DNA from: Candidatus Aminicenantes bacterium UBA6072
GTDB lineage: Bacteria > Acidobacteriota > Aminicenantia > UBA2199
Direction: 5' to 3'
Assembly: GCA_002436105.1 (NCBI GenBank)
Contig: DIXU01000009.1
Coordinates: forward strand, 186,001 to 250,000
Length of the DNA: 64,000 nucleotides
The notes beneath the pieces were generated by a model. That model had not been told where the DNA came from. It ran no database searches and saw only the letters and a list, made by a program, of their open reading frames with translations. The position numbers were made by a program, and so were the translations under genes. The first letter of the stretch is position 1; each line of letters opens with the position of its first letter. Of this stretch, positions 56,306 to 64,000 are shown one piece after another.

Positions 56306-57688
56306 TTATTTGTGAAACTTGCGGATGAACTCCTCGACCTCGGGGATGCCGCCCTGGAATATCAAATAGCCGTTATATGGCTCGCGCTCGGTGATCTCGC
56401 CGGCGATGGGGGTGAGCATCAGCTGCTTCACCTTATCGAGATCGGTGCTCTGGCCCAGGGCCCAGGCCAGCTTGACGTAGGCCACCTCGGGCAGCATGTT
56501 CTCCGCCGGCACGATGCCCTTGGCCATCAGGTCGCGGCCGGTGTCGTAGACGAACATGTGCACGTAGCCCCAGAGCGTCTGCACGGTCATGTAGATGGCC
56601 ACCCCCTTCTCGGCGGCGCGCACGATGGCCGGGTAGAGCGGCTTGTTGACGTGCCCCAGCCCGGTGCCGGCGATGACGATGCCGCGGTAGCCGTGGTCGA
56701 CCATGGAGTCGATCATGTCGGGCTGCATGTTGGGGTAATAATAGAGCATGCCCACCTTCTCCTCGAAAAAAGGCAGGATCTTGACTTCGCGGTCGTTGCG
56801 CCGGCGGTTGTAGTCCTGGCGCAGCGGCGTGATCTTTTTGCGGTCGACCATGGCCAGCGGGATGTCGCCGATGGTGCGGAAGGTGGAGCGGTAGGAGGAG
56901 TGCATCTTGCGCACGCGCGTGCCGCGGTGCAGAAGGCCGTACTCGTCCGAGGTCGGGCCGAACATGCAGACCATGACCTCGGCGATATCCGACTCGGCGG
57001 CGGTCTTGGCGGCGTGCATCAGGTTCAGCGCCGCGTCCGACGACGGCCGGTCCGACGAACGCTGCGAGCCGACCATGACGATGGGTATGGGCGGGTTCTG
57101 CACCATGAAGGAGAGGATGCCGGCGGTGTGGTGCATGGTATCGGTGCCGTGGCCGATGACGATGCCGTCGGTCCCCTTGCGGATCTCCTCGCCGATGGCC
57201 TTGGCCAGGCCGATGTACTGCTCGGGCCCCATGTTCTCGCTGAAGACGGCGAACAGCTTCTCGGTCGTCAGGTTGCAGATGTCGGCCAGCTCGGGGACGG
57301 CGCCGTAAAGCTCTCCCGGTGAGAAAGCGGGAATGACGGCGCCGGTGCGGTAGTCGAGGCGCGAGGCGATGGTGCCGCCCGTTCCCAGCAGCTTGACGTT
57401 CTTCTTCTCCTTGGCGAAGGGAAACTCCTTCTCCGGGATCTTGTAGTGCGCCTCCTTGTAGCCCAGCTCCTCCATCGCCTGCACCGTGCCGGCGTCGATG
57501 CCGACGTTGTAGCCGGTGGCCAGCTTGAGCACGATGTGGCGGTCGTCGTCGTTCTCCGAGCGCGGCAGCACGATGCCGCGGAAGTCGCCGCGCGTGGTCT
57601 TGACCGCGGCGTCGCTCCAGACGCGGATGCTGAACTTCTTGAGCAGCTCCAGCGCCGGCCCCTTGTACCCCTTAAAAAGGTCGCTCAT
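56306..57688 (-). CDS. gatD: Archaeal-type Glu-tRNA(Gln) amidotransferase subunit D
   Basis: A 460-residue glutaminase-type subunit that releases ammonia for GatE. An N-terminal small domain (about 20-95, with RGDFRGIVLPR) is specific to GatD and absent from ordinary asparaginases. The L-asparaginase-like domain has the first catalytic threonine in LLGTGGTIASR (about 101-110) and the second block GIVIGHGTDTMHHTA. These features separate it from L-asparaginase. Its ATG overlaps the end of gatE by 4 nt. GatDE is characteristic of Archaea, so its presence here is notable. Confidence 0.93.
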   Translation of the reverse strand: MSDLFKGYKGPALELLKKFSIRVWSDAAVKTTRGDFRGIVLPRSENDDDRHIVLKLATGYNVGIDAGTVQAMEELGYKEAHYKIPEKEFPFAKEKKNVKLLGTGGTIASRLDYRTGAVIPAFSPGELYGAVPELADICNLTTEKLFAVFSENMGPEQYIGLAKAIGEEIRKGTDGIVIGHGTDTMHHTAGILSFMVQNPPIPIVMVGSQRSSDRPSSDAALNLMHAAKTAAESDIAEVMVCMFGPTSDEYGLLHRGTRVRKMHSSYRSTFRTIGDIPLAMVDRKKITPLRQDYNRRRNDREVKILPFFEEKVGMLYYYPNMQPDMIDSMVDHGYRGIVIAGTGLGHVNKPLYPAIVRAAEKGVAIYMTVQTLWGYVHMFVYDTGRDLMAKGIVPAENMLPEVAYVKLAWALGQSTDLDKVKQLMLTPIAGEITEREPYNGYLIFQGGIPEVEEFIRKFHK

Positions 57689-59661
57689 GCGGCGCCTCCC
57701 TTGCCGATCAGCGCCGCCAGGTCGCGCAGGGGCAGGTTGCCCAGCGCCGCCGGGCGCAATTGGCCGGCGAGCCAGCGTCCCGCCGCAGCGGGATCCTTGG
57801 AGACGGCGATCTTCTGGAACTTCTTCTTCAGAATGGGCAGCGGCGCCAGGACCTCCTTTTTGCCCAGCTTCCTGAAGCCAATGGTGGTCAGCACCGACTG
57901 CAAGTCCATGTTCGGGTGCTCGAGCAGCACCGGCAGCATGGCCTTGGCGATTCCGGGCTCCAGTTTCTCCTTCTTGAGAAAGGCGAAAAGGCCGTGGAGA
58001 CGGTCAAATTGGAATTGCGTTCCCGATCTTTTCCCCAGCAGGTGCTTGAGGTCGTGGGCCAGCAGCGTGGCCACGAAGCGCGGCTCGGCCTGGAAGTCGG
58101 CGTGGATCCTTTCGATGAGCGGCGCCAGGTTGTGCTTCAGCAGGAAGGCAAAGGCGTCCCGCGGCACCCCCCATTCCCGGAACTGGACGAAGCGGCGGCT
58201 GACGTCGACGGGCAGGGAGGCGCGCAGGCGCTCGATCAGCTCCTCCTCGATCGGGATCGGCGCCGAGTCGGTGTCCGGGTACATGCGGTCGGGACCGGGC
58301 AGGACGCGCTCGAAGAGGGTGGTGCCGCCGGGAAGTCCCTTGCGCGTCTCGTTGGGCACGCCCTGGAAAGCGAGGCGGCAGCGTTCTTCGATCGTTTCCT
58401 TCGCCGTCTGGACGTCGTCGTCCGCCGCCCAGAACAGCAGCTGGGCATCCTCGTCCCCCGCCTGGAGCGCCTGGCGCACCTCCTGGAAAAGGGCTTCGTC
58501 CGGCGCGGCGGCGATCGGCTCGGAATGGAGCATGTTGGGCTTTTCCAGGCAGGCGATGACCTTCAGGCGGTCGGCGATCTCGTCGGCGAAGGTCCTGTTG
58601 GGCTGGGTGAAGAAGGAAAGGACGCCCCGGAAGCCGGGAAGATTGACCGCCAGCAGGCGCAGTCTGTTTTTCCGGGCTTCCTTCAGCAGGGGATGCCTGC
58701 CGTTCAGGGCCTCGAGGTCCAGGTCCCTGTGCGCCGGCTTCCAGCCCCTGGCATCGGGAATGCGGCGTTTCAGCTCGTCCCGGATCTCCAGCAGCGCCTT
58801 CTGGCGAAAAGCCTCGTTGTGCACCAGCTCGGGGATCCAGGCGATTTGGGCGACGCCCTTGATCTCCACGCGCGTGCCGCCGCTGACGCTGACGTTGACG
58901 TCCTCGCGGGCGGCGCCGATGCCGGTGCGCACCTTGCCGGTGCTGCGCGCCAGGAAGCGCAGGTAATGCGCCGCCTCGGCCGCCTCGTCGGGGGTGAGCA
59001 TGTCGGGGTAGGTCACCATCTCCATCAGCGGCATGCCCAGGCGGTCGGTGGAGTAGACGCGAAGGTGGCCGGCGTCGGAGACCTCGCGGCAGGCGTCCTC
59101 TTCGACGCTGACCTGGATGATGCGCACTTTCTTCCGCGCGAGCGGGATCTCGCCCTCGATGCCCAGGATGCCTGTGCGCTGGAAGCCGGTGGGGATGCTG
59201 CCGTCGAGGTACTGCTTGCGCGTGATGTGCAGCTCGCCGACGATGTTGCAGCGCAGCAGCAGCGCCGCCTCGATGGCGATCTCCATGGCCCGGCGGTTGA
59301 GCAGGAAGGGGGGCGTGTCGTCGATCTCGTAAGTGCAAGTGGTCTCGTTCTTGATGCGGTAGATGACGACCTTGCGCGTCTTGAACTCCATCAGCGCCGT
59401 GCCGTCGTACTCGCCCAGCTCGGAAAGCGTGGGGCGCATGTGGCGGACGATCTCGGCGTCGAAGTCCTCGTGATCGTGATAGCGGCCGGCGGGGCAGTGG
59501 CAGAAGAGCTTTTTATCGGTCAGCAGCTGCTGGTGGATCTCCAAACCGCACTTGAAGCCCAGCGCGGAATACGCTTCCGCCCGGGTTTCCCGGCGCGGGG
59601 TCCAGCCGACCCGCTTCCTGCTGCTCTCGTAATTCAGCTGTGGATCGAAGGAGATTTTCAT
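57685..59661 (-). CDS. gatE: Archaeal-type Glu-tRNA(Gln) amidotransferase subunit E
   Basis: A 658-residue tRNA-binding, transamidating subunit. The GatB-like core begins FKCGLEIHQQL with the HCPAGRYHD zinc-site region, and includes RKQYLDGSIPTGFQRTGIL, VSVEEDACR and DRLGMPLMEMVTYPDM. A GatE-specific insertion domain (about 290-420) and a long helical tail domain (about 480-658) follow. Length and insertion distinguish it from bacterial GatB (about 480 residues). With GatD it converts Glu-tRNA(Gln) to Gln-tRNA(Gln). Strong promoter and a GAGG site precede it. Confidence 0.94.
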   Translation of the reverse strand: MKISFDPQLNYESSRKRVGWTPRRETRAEAYSALGFKCGLEIHQQLLTDKKLFCHCPAGRYHDHEDFDAEIVRHMRPTLSELGEYDGTALMEFKTRKVVIYRIKNETTCTYEIDDTPPFLLNRRAMEIAIEAALLLRCNIVGELHITRKQYLDGSIPTGFQRTGILGIEGEIPLARKKVRIIQVSVEEDACREVSDAGHLRVYSTDRLGMPLMEMVTYPDMLTPDEAAEAAHYLRFLARSTGKVRTGIGAAREDVNVSVSGGTRVEIKGVAQIAWIPELVHNEAFRQKALLEIRDELKRRIPDARGWKPAHRDLDLEALNGRHPLLKEARKNRLRLLAVNLPGFRGVLSFFTQPNRTFADEIADRLKVIACLEKPNMLHSEPIAAAPDEALFQEVRQALQAGDEDAQLLFWAADDDVQTAKETIEERCRLAFQGVPNETRKGLPGGTTLFERVLPGPDRMYPDTDSAPIPIEEELIERLRASLPVDVSRRFVQFREWGVPRDAFAFLLKHNLAPLIERIHADFQAEPRFVATLLAHDLKHLLGKRSGTQFQFDRLHGLFAFLKKEKLEPGIAKAMLPVLLEHPNMDLQSVLTTIGFRKLGKKEVLAPLPILKKKFQKIAVSKDPAAAGRWLAGQLRPAALGNLPLRDLAALIGKGGAA

Positions 59662-59673
59662 TTTTCCTCGGCG

Positions 59674-59687
59674 AGTGAATGTTCACT
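59674..59687. repeat. Palindrome overlapping the gatE promoter -10
   Basis: 6-nt arms AGTGAA and TTCACT flank TG, covering half of the -10 box. A second palindrome CCGGCATGCCGG (59694-59705) lies in the promoter spacer. Both could be regulatory sites; this is inferred from position only. Confidence 0.45.
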
Positions 59688-59713
59688 ATAAGCCCGGCAT
59701 GCCGGTTTGTCAA
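59685..59713 (-). promoter_or_regulatory. Strong promoter for gatE-gatD
   Basis: On the minus strand, a perfect TTGACA (59708-59713) and TATAGT (59685-59690) are separated by 17 nt, about 24 nt before the gatE ATG. Confidence 0.75.
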
Positions 59714-59795
59714 CGCCTTTCCCAAGCGCCGATTTTCCATGCTCCAGGGGAAATCGCCCGCGCCGTGCCGTCAGACCCCATCTTCAGGAGGCGTC

Positions 59796-60926
59796 ATGAA
59801 AAAGATGGTTGCATTATCCATTGTCTGGACCATGGCAGCGGCCCTCGCCCTGCAGGCGAAGTCATTCCCGGCCCCGGCAGCGCCGGCACCCGGCATCCAG
59901 CTGGCGATCCTGCTCGACACCTCGGGATCCATGGACGGCCTGATCGACCAGGCCCGCTCGCGCATCTGGAAGATCGTCAACGAGCTGGCCACGGCGCGCA
60001 GGAACGGGCGGGCGCCGCGCCTGCAGGTGGCGCTGTACGAATACGGCCAGAGCTCCATCCCGGCCGCTCAGGGCTACCTGCGCCGCATCGTTCCCCTGAG
60101 CGGGGACCTCGACCGCGTTTCCGAGGAGCTGTTCCGGCTGCGCACCAACGGCGGCGAGGAGTACTGCGGCCGGGTCATCCAGGCGGCGGTCGACGGGCTC
60201 GAATGGAGCGGCGGCCCCCATGACCTGAAAATGATCGTCATCGCCGGCAACGAGCCGTTCACGCAGGGACCGGCCGATTACCGCGCCGCCTGCCGCAATG
60301 CGATCGGGCGCGGCATCATCGTCAACACCATTTTCTGCGGCAGCTATCAGGAGGGCCTGGGCAGCGGCTGGAAGGCCGGGGCCGACCTGGCCGACGGCCG
60401 GTACGTGGCCATCGACGCCGACAACGCCCCGCCCCCGGTCAGCGCCCCGCAGGACGGCGAGATCGCCCGCCTGGGCCGCGAACTGAACGGGACCTACATT
60501 GCCTACGGCCGCGAAGGCGGCAGAGGCAAGCAGCGCCAGGAGGAGCAGGACATGAACGCGGCTTCCGTCAGCGCCGAAATCGCCGTGCAGCGCGTCGCGG
60601 CCAAGGCCGCGCCGCAGTACAGCAACTCCGCCTGGGACCTGGTCGACGCGCACAAGTCGGGAACGGTGAAGCTGGAAGAGTTGCGCGAGGCCGAACTTCC
60701 CGCGGAGATGAAGGGCATGGCGCCGCCCCAGCGGGCCGAGTACGTGGCGGCGATGCAGAAGAAGCGCGACGCCCTGCAGGAGAAGATCGCCGCGCTGAAC
60801 GCGGAGCGCGAGCGCTACGTCAGGGACAAGCGGAAGGACCAGGCCGGGGCCGGGACCCTGGACGAGGCCATCCTCGGCGCCCTGCGCGAGCAGGCGGAGA
60901 AGAAGGGCTTCGCCTTCGTGAAATAG
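59796..60926 (+). CDS. Exported VWA-domain protein
   Basis: A 376-residue protein with a signal peptide (about 1-21, IVWTMAAALALQA). The von Willebrand A domain (about 35-240) has an intact metal-ion-dependent adhesion site DTSGS in ILLDTSGSMDG. The C-terminal part is charged and helical (RDALQEKIAALNAERERYV), probably a coiled coil. A strong AGGAGG site precedes it, and the VIT/VWA gene follows after 24 nt, so the two likely act together at the cell surface or in the periplasm. Confidence 0.85.
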   Translation: MKKMVALSIVWTMAAALALQAKSFPAPAAPAPGIQLAILLDTSGSMDGLIDQARSRIWKIVNELATARRNGRAPRLQVALYEYGQSSIPAAQGYLRRIVPLSGDLDRVSEELFRLRTNGGEEYCGRVIQAAVDGLEWSGGPHDLKMIVIAGNEPFTQGPADYRAACRNAIGRGIIVNTIFCGSYQEGLGSGWKAGADLADGRYVAIDADNAPPPVSAPQDGEIARLGRELNGTYIAYGREGGRGKQRQEEQDMNAASVSAEIAVQRVAAKAAPQYSNSAWDLVDAHKSGTVKLEELREAELPAEMKGMAPPQRAEYVAAMQKKRDALQEKIAALNAERERYVRDKRKDQAGAGTLDEAILGALREQAEKKGFAFVK

Positions 60927-60950
60927 CCGCCGGCGCAGACGGAGGATGCC

Positions 60951-63185
60951 ATGAAAAGCAAGATGAGCAGGATGCTGGCGTCGTTCCTCGCGGTCCTGGC
61001 CGCCAGCGCCGGAATGCTGCTGGCCGACGGTTTCATCATCATCCCGCGCCCGCCGCAGCCGGGGCCGGCATCGCCTTTTCCGCTGCAGGTCGTCCGCCAC
61101 GACGTGCAGGCGGACATCGACGGCCAGGTGGCCACGACCGTCGTCGACCAGGAGTTTTTCAATCCCCATCACCAGCGCCTGGAGGGGGAATACCTCTTCC
61201 CGCTGCCGGCGGGCGCCGTCATCAAGAGGTTCAGCATGTGGATCGACGGCCGCGAAACCCAAGCCGAGCTGCTCGACGCCGCCAAGGCGCGGGGCATCTA
61301 CGAGGACATCGTGCGCCGGCTGCGCGACCCGGCCCTGCTGGAGTACGACGGCCGCGGCGTGTTCCGCATGCGCGTCTTCCCCATCGAGCCGCACAGCCGC
61401 AAGCGGATCAGGATCTCCTACCACGAGGTGCTGAACAGGAACAATGGCGCCGTCGCCTATCGCTATCCCCTGGGCACGGAAAAATTCTCCTCGCGGGCCA
61501 TCCCCGAGGTCAGCGTGACGGTGAACATCCACTGCCGCGAGCCGCTGGCCGCCGTGCATTGCCCCAGCCATCCGGTCCAGGTCACGCGGCCGGCCACGGG
61601 CCGGGCCACGGTGCGCTACAGCGGCCGGGACATCCTGCCCGACAGCGACTTTCGCCTGTTCTTCACCCCCGCCGCCGACCGCTTCGGCTTCTCCCTGCTG
61701 GCCTACCGTCCCCACGGCGGGGAGGGCACGTTTTTTCTCGGTATTTCCCCAAGTTTCGGCGGCAACGTCGCCCAGGTCGCGGCCAAGGACATCACCTTCG
61801 TCGTCGACACATCGGGCAGCATGGCCGGCAGGGCGATGGAGCAGGCGCGCCAGGCCATGGACGATTGCCTGGGGCGGCTGAACCGCAGCGACCGCTTCAA
61901 TATCATCCGCTTCGCCACCGAGGCCGAAAGCCTTTTCGCGGGCCTCGCGCCCGCCTCGGAAGCGAACCGCCGGCGGGCGAGGGAATTCGTCGCCGGCTGG
62001 CAGGCCGCCGGCGGCACCCACTGCGAGGAGGCCCTGAAAGCGGCCCTGGCCGGATCCGGCGCCGCGGATCGCCCCCGCCTGGTCGTTTTCATCACCGACG
62101 GCAGGCCGACCATCGGCGAAACAGGCGAAGAGGCCCTGCTGCGCATCGTCGCCAGGGCCCGGCAGAAAGACAAGAGCCTGCGCCTTTTTCCCGTGGCCAT
62201 CGGCACGGAGATCAACACCCACCTGCTCGACCTCATGGCGGAGCAGACGCGGACCTTCCGCACCTACATCGGCGTCAACGAGGACATCGAGCGCGGCATC
62301 TCCGGCTTCTACGAGAGGATCGGCTCTCCGGTCCTGGCTGACGTCCGCCTGGACATCTCGGGGAACGCCCGCGCCTTCCAGGTGCATCCCCAGCCGCTGC
62401 CCGATCTCTACCATGGCTCGGACCTGACCGTCGTCGGCCGCTACCGGGGCGCGGGAACGGCGACCATCACGCTGAGCGGCACGGTGAACGGCCGCCTTGA
62501 GGAGTTCGCCTTCCGGGCCGACCTGCCGCGGGAGAGCCTGGACCACGACTTCCTGCCGGCGCTGTGGGCCGCACGCCGCGTCGGCTTCCTCCTCGACCAG
62601 GTCCGCCTGCACGGCGAAGAGAAGGAACTGATCGACGAGATCACCCGGCTGGCCCGGCAGTACGGCATCGTCACGCCGTATACCAGCTACCTGATCGTCG
62701 AGGACGAAAAAATCCGCCGTGACCGCGGCGACCTGGCCGCGAGCGACATGACCGTCGGCGGCCTGCCGACGGCCCCGGGCCTGGAACGCGAACGGCGCGA
62801 GGAGTTCGCCGCCATGAAGGACAAGTCGGGAACGGGCAGCGTGCGCGCCAGCCTGGAGCTCCAGAAACTGAGCCAGGCGACCGCCGTCGCTGCCAGCCGT
62901 TCCGGCCCTGAGGACAGCCGGGTCCGGACCATCCGCGGAGCGGCGTTCTATCTCAACAACGGCACCTGGGTCGACGGCCGCATTCAAGCCAAAGACAGCC
63001 TGCCGGTGACGCGGATCGCCTTCGCCTCCGCGCGTTATTTCGCCCTGCTGGACCGGCACCCGGAACTGGCGCCGGTGCTGGCGCTGGGGCGCAGCCTGCG
63101 CTTCGTCCTCGGCGAGGCCGTCGTTGAGGTGTACGAACCTGGCGCCGGCGGGGATGGACTCAGCGAACGGTGGCGAAAAGATTGA
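60951..63185 (+). CDS. Exported VIT- and VWA-domain protein (inter-alpha-trypsin inhibitor heavy-chain-like)
   Basis: A 744-residue protein with a signal peptide (about 1-25, LAVLAASAGMLLA). The VIT domain (about 40-170) shows VVDQEFFNPHHQRLEGEYLFPLP, AKARGIYEDIVRR and FPIEPHSRKRIRISY. The VWA domain (about 280-450) has an intact DTSGS metal site in VVDTSGSMAGRAMEQ. The C-terminal region is typical of the marine-proteobacterial/ITIH-like family. In many bacteria such genes neighbour a sortase, but none is seen here. The 3-prime end overlaps the convergent osmC-like gene by 26 nt. Confidence 0.92.
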   Translation: MKSKMSRMLASFLAVLAASAGMLLADGFIIIPRPPQPGPASPFPLQVVRHDVQADIDGQVATTVVDQEFFNPHHQRLEGEYLFPLPAGAVIKRFSMWIDGRETQAELLDAAKARGIYEDIVRRLRDPALLEYDGRGVFRMRVFPIEPHSRKRIRISYHEVLNRNNGAVAYRYPLGTEKFSSRAIPEVSVTVNIHCREPLAAVHCPSHPVQVTRPATGRATVRYSGRDILPDSDFRLFFTPAADRFGFSLLAYRPHGGEGTFFLGISPSFGGNVAQVAAKDITFVVDTSGSMAGRAMEQARQAMDDCLGRLNRSDRFNIIRFATEAESLFAGLAPASEANRRRAREFVAGWQAAGGTHCEEALKAALAGSGAADRPRLVVFITDGRPTIGETGEEALLRIVARARQKDKSLRLFPVAIGTEINTHLLDLMAEQTRTFRTYIGVNEDIERGISGFYERIGSPVLADVRLDISGNARAFQVHPQPLPDLYHGSDLTVVGRYRGAGTATITLSGTVNGRLEEFAFRADLPRESLDHDFLPALWAARRVGFLLDQVRLHGEEKELIDEITRLARQYGIVTPYTSYLIVEDEKIRRDRGDLAASDMTVGGLPTAPGLERERREEFAAMKDKSGTGSVRASLELQKLSQATAVAASRSGPEDSRVRTIRGAAFYLNNGTWVDGRIQAKDSLPVTRIAFASARYFALLDRHPELAPVLALGRSLRFVLGEAVVEVYEPGAGGDGLSERWRKD

Positions 63186-63555
63186 ACTGGGGAGGTTTCT
63201 GCAGGTGTTTCTTCACTGTGCAGGCATGGGCCGCCTGGACGACGGCGGCCCGGTATTTATCCGGGAACGAGGCCGGCAAGACGATCTCGATGTTCACCTG
63301 GCCGATCAGGTGGCTCTGGGCATCCCACTCCACGCCCATGGCCAGCTCAATGCCGGCGGTGTCGATGCCCCGCCCCTGGCAGAACGAAAGGACATAGAAC
63401 CCGGCGCAGGTGCCCAGTGAGGCCAGAAACAGGTCGAACGGCGACGGTGCGGTGCTTTGGCCTCCCGCCGGCAACGGCTGGTCGGTCCGATGGGTGAAGC
63501 CGTTGTATTCAGCGTCCACCCTTTTGCCGCCTGGAAAGGTGATCTTCATGTCCAT
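63160..63555 (-). CDS. OsmC-family peroxiredoxin-like protein
   Basis: A 131-residue OsmC-fold protein. The two redox cysteines are at Cys50 (LASLGTCAGFYV) and Cys112 (AAHACTVKKHL), the arrangement used to reduce organic hydroperoxides with dihydrolipoamide-type donors; an acidic residue and the N-terminal beta-hairpin also match. It is likely cytoplasmic. The ATG at 63555 follows AAGGAGA; it starts 15 nt after the stop of the preceding gene on the same strand. Confidence 0.88.
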   Translation of the reverse strand: MDMKITFPGGKRVDAEYNGFTHRTDQPLPAGGQSTAPSPFDLFLASLGTCAGFYVLSFCQGRGIDTAGIELAMGVEWDAQSHLIGQVNIEIVLPASFPDKYRAAVVQAAHACTVKKHLQKPPQFNLFATVR

Positions 63556-63569
63556 TTTTTCTCCTTGAA

Positions 63570-64000
63570 TCAAATCAGGGCGTTCTTCTCCAACAGCTTC
63601 AGACGCTGCCGTGACCTCTCGGCCAGCTCGGCGTGCGGGTTGGCGGCGATGCAGGCGCGGTAGCCGTGAGCCGCTTCGCCGGGGTCGTCCGCCATTTCCA
63701 TGATGCGCCCGTACAAATAGGCGTCATAGAACAGCCACAGCCGCGTCATGAAGTCGCCGCGGGCGCGCTCCTGCAGGCGGGCGAACGCCGCGCGGACGGC
63801 CTGCTGCATCTCGGCGTTCGTCCCCTTCCGGGCCAGCAGGTACCCATGGGAAATCTCCGCCAGGTGGCCGTATTCCAGCGAGTTGCGGAAGATATCCTCG
63901 AAAAGAAATTTCGCCCGTTCCGGGTCCGTTCGATCCAGAAGCAGGGCACGGCCCAGGAGCAAGCGCAATTCGCGCAGGTCAAGGGCATCCAGGGGCTGAA
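63570..64000 (-). CDS. TPR-like protein, 5-prime end outside the window
   Basis: The frame is open to the window edge, so the true start lies beyond 64000. The visible 142 residues are helical with TPR-like phrases (ALLLDRTDPERAKFLFEDIFRN, DDPGEAAHGYRACIAANPHAELAERSRQRL). It may be operonic with the OsmC-like gene 15 nt downstream. No enzyme motif is visible. Confidence 0.6.
   Translation of the reverse strand, partial: QPLDALDLRELRLLLGRALLLDRTDPERAKFLFEDIFRNSLEYGHLAEISHGYLLARKGTNAEMQQAVRAAFARLQERARGDFMTRLWLFYDAYLYGRIMEMADDPGEAAHGYRACIAANPHAELAERSRQRLKLLEKNALI

Noticed and set aside
59862..63059. A 1065-codon open frame on the minus strand
   Set aside because: Antisense shadow of the two VWA genes; same low-complexity bias.

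Overview
The window is a GC-rich bacterial chromosomal segment, compactly packed on both strands. It shows no insertion sequence, CRISPR array or prophage block. The mix of genes suggests the Acidobacteriota/Aminicenantes neighbourhood: an archaeal-type GatD-GatE tRNA amidotransferase, many secreted peptidases and beta-propeller proteins, type IV pseudopilins, alpha-2-macroglobulin with PBP1C, and VIT/VWA proteins. This placement is an inference from gene content, not from a marker tree. Sigma-70-like promoters with 16-18 nt spacers can be read in front of many genes. TTG and GTG starts are common, and adjacent genes often overlap by 4 nt.

Layout. 1-0.83 kb: no supportable gene. 0.8-4.7 kb (minus): NtrY-like sensor kinase, then formate-tetrahydrofolate ligase. 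4.8-11.1 kb (plus): tRNA-Arg(CCU), a membrane-anchored TPR-like protein, a Ktr/Trk potassium importer pair, a PtsN-like EIIA protein, the pyrimidine enzymes PyrK and PyrD, and a flippase-like membrane protein. 11.0-14.8 kb (minus): beta-propeller protein, flavodoxin-ferredoxin protein, TPR protein and a coiled-coil protein. 14.9-17.9 kb (plus): AsnRS, a C1 peptidase and a thiamine-binding-like protein. 17.9-21.7 kb (minus): an alpha/beta hydrolase and a four-gene pseudopilin operon. 21.9-23.2 kb (plus): ComEA-like protein, a small DUF6429-like protein and an ORF6N protein associated with twin palindromes.

23.2-32.8 kb (minus): PBP1C, alpha-2-macroglobulin, a lipoprotein and a GT81-like glycosyltransferase. 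32.9-36.5 kb: HU, a trkH 3-prime remnant and three secreted proteins of unknown function. 36.6-46.1 kb (minus): EamA transporter, a DUF362 membrane protein, a flavin reductase-like protein, a tricorn-like S41 protease, a small membrane protein, a class III nucleotide cyclase and a DUF169 protein. 46.3-50.2 kb: a possible barrel protein, a membrane protein with an Ada-like zinc motif, a MATE transporter, and a secreted EndoU nuclease with an adjacent candidate immunity gene. 50.4-54.9 kb (plus): M28 peptidase, RCK potassium channel, a secreted Ig-like protein and a small basic protein. 54.8-59.7 kb (minus): a lower-GC pair of genes flanking a decayed duplicate of the gatD 3-prime end, then GatD and GatE. 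59.8-63.2 kb (plus): two VWA proteins, the second with a VIT domain. 63.2-64.0 kb (minus): OsmC and a TPR-like gene cut by the window edge.

Working together: KtrB/KtrA/PtsN, and elsewhere the RCK channel, form a potassium set. PyrK and PyrD form one enzyme. GatD and GatE form one amidotransferase that, with AsnRS present, would serve Gln-tRNA synthesis. The pseudopilins plus the ComEA-like protein point to DNA uptake or type II/IV export. Alpha-2-macroglobulin and PBP1C form a known envelope defence/repair pair. The strongest leads for new biology are the EndoU/immunity pair, the ORF6N gene with an operator-like palindrome both upstream and inside its own coding region, the bacterial GatDE locus with a partial duplication, and several candidate leaderless promoters.
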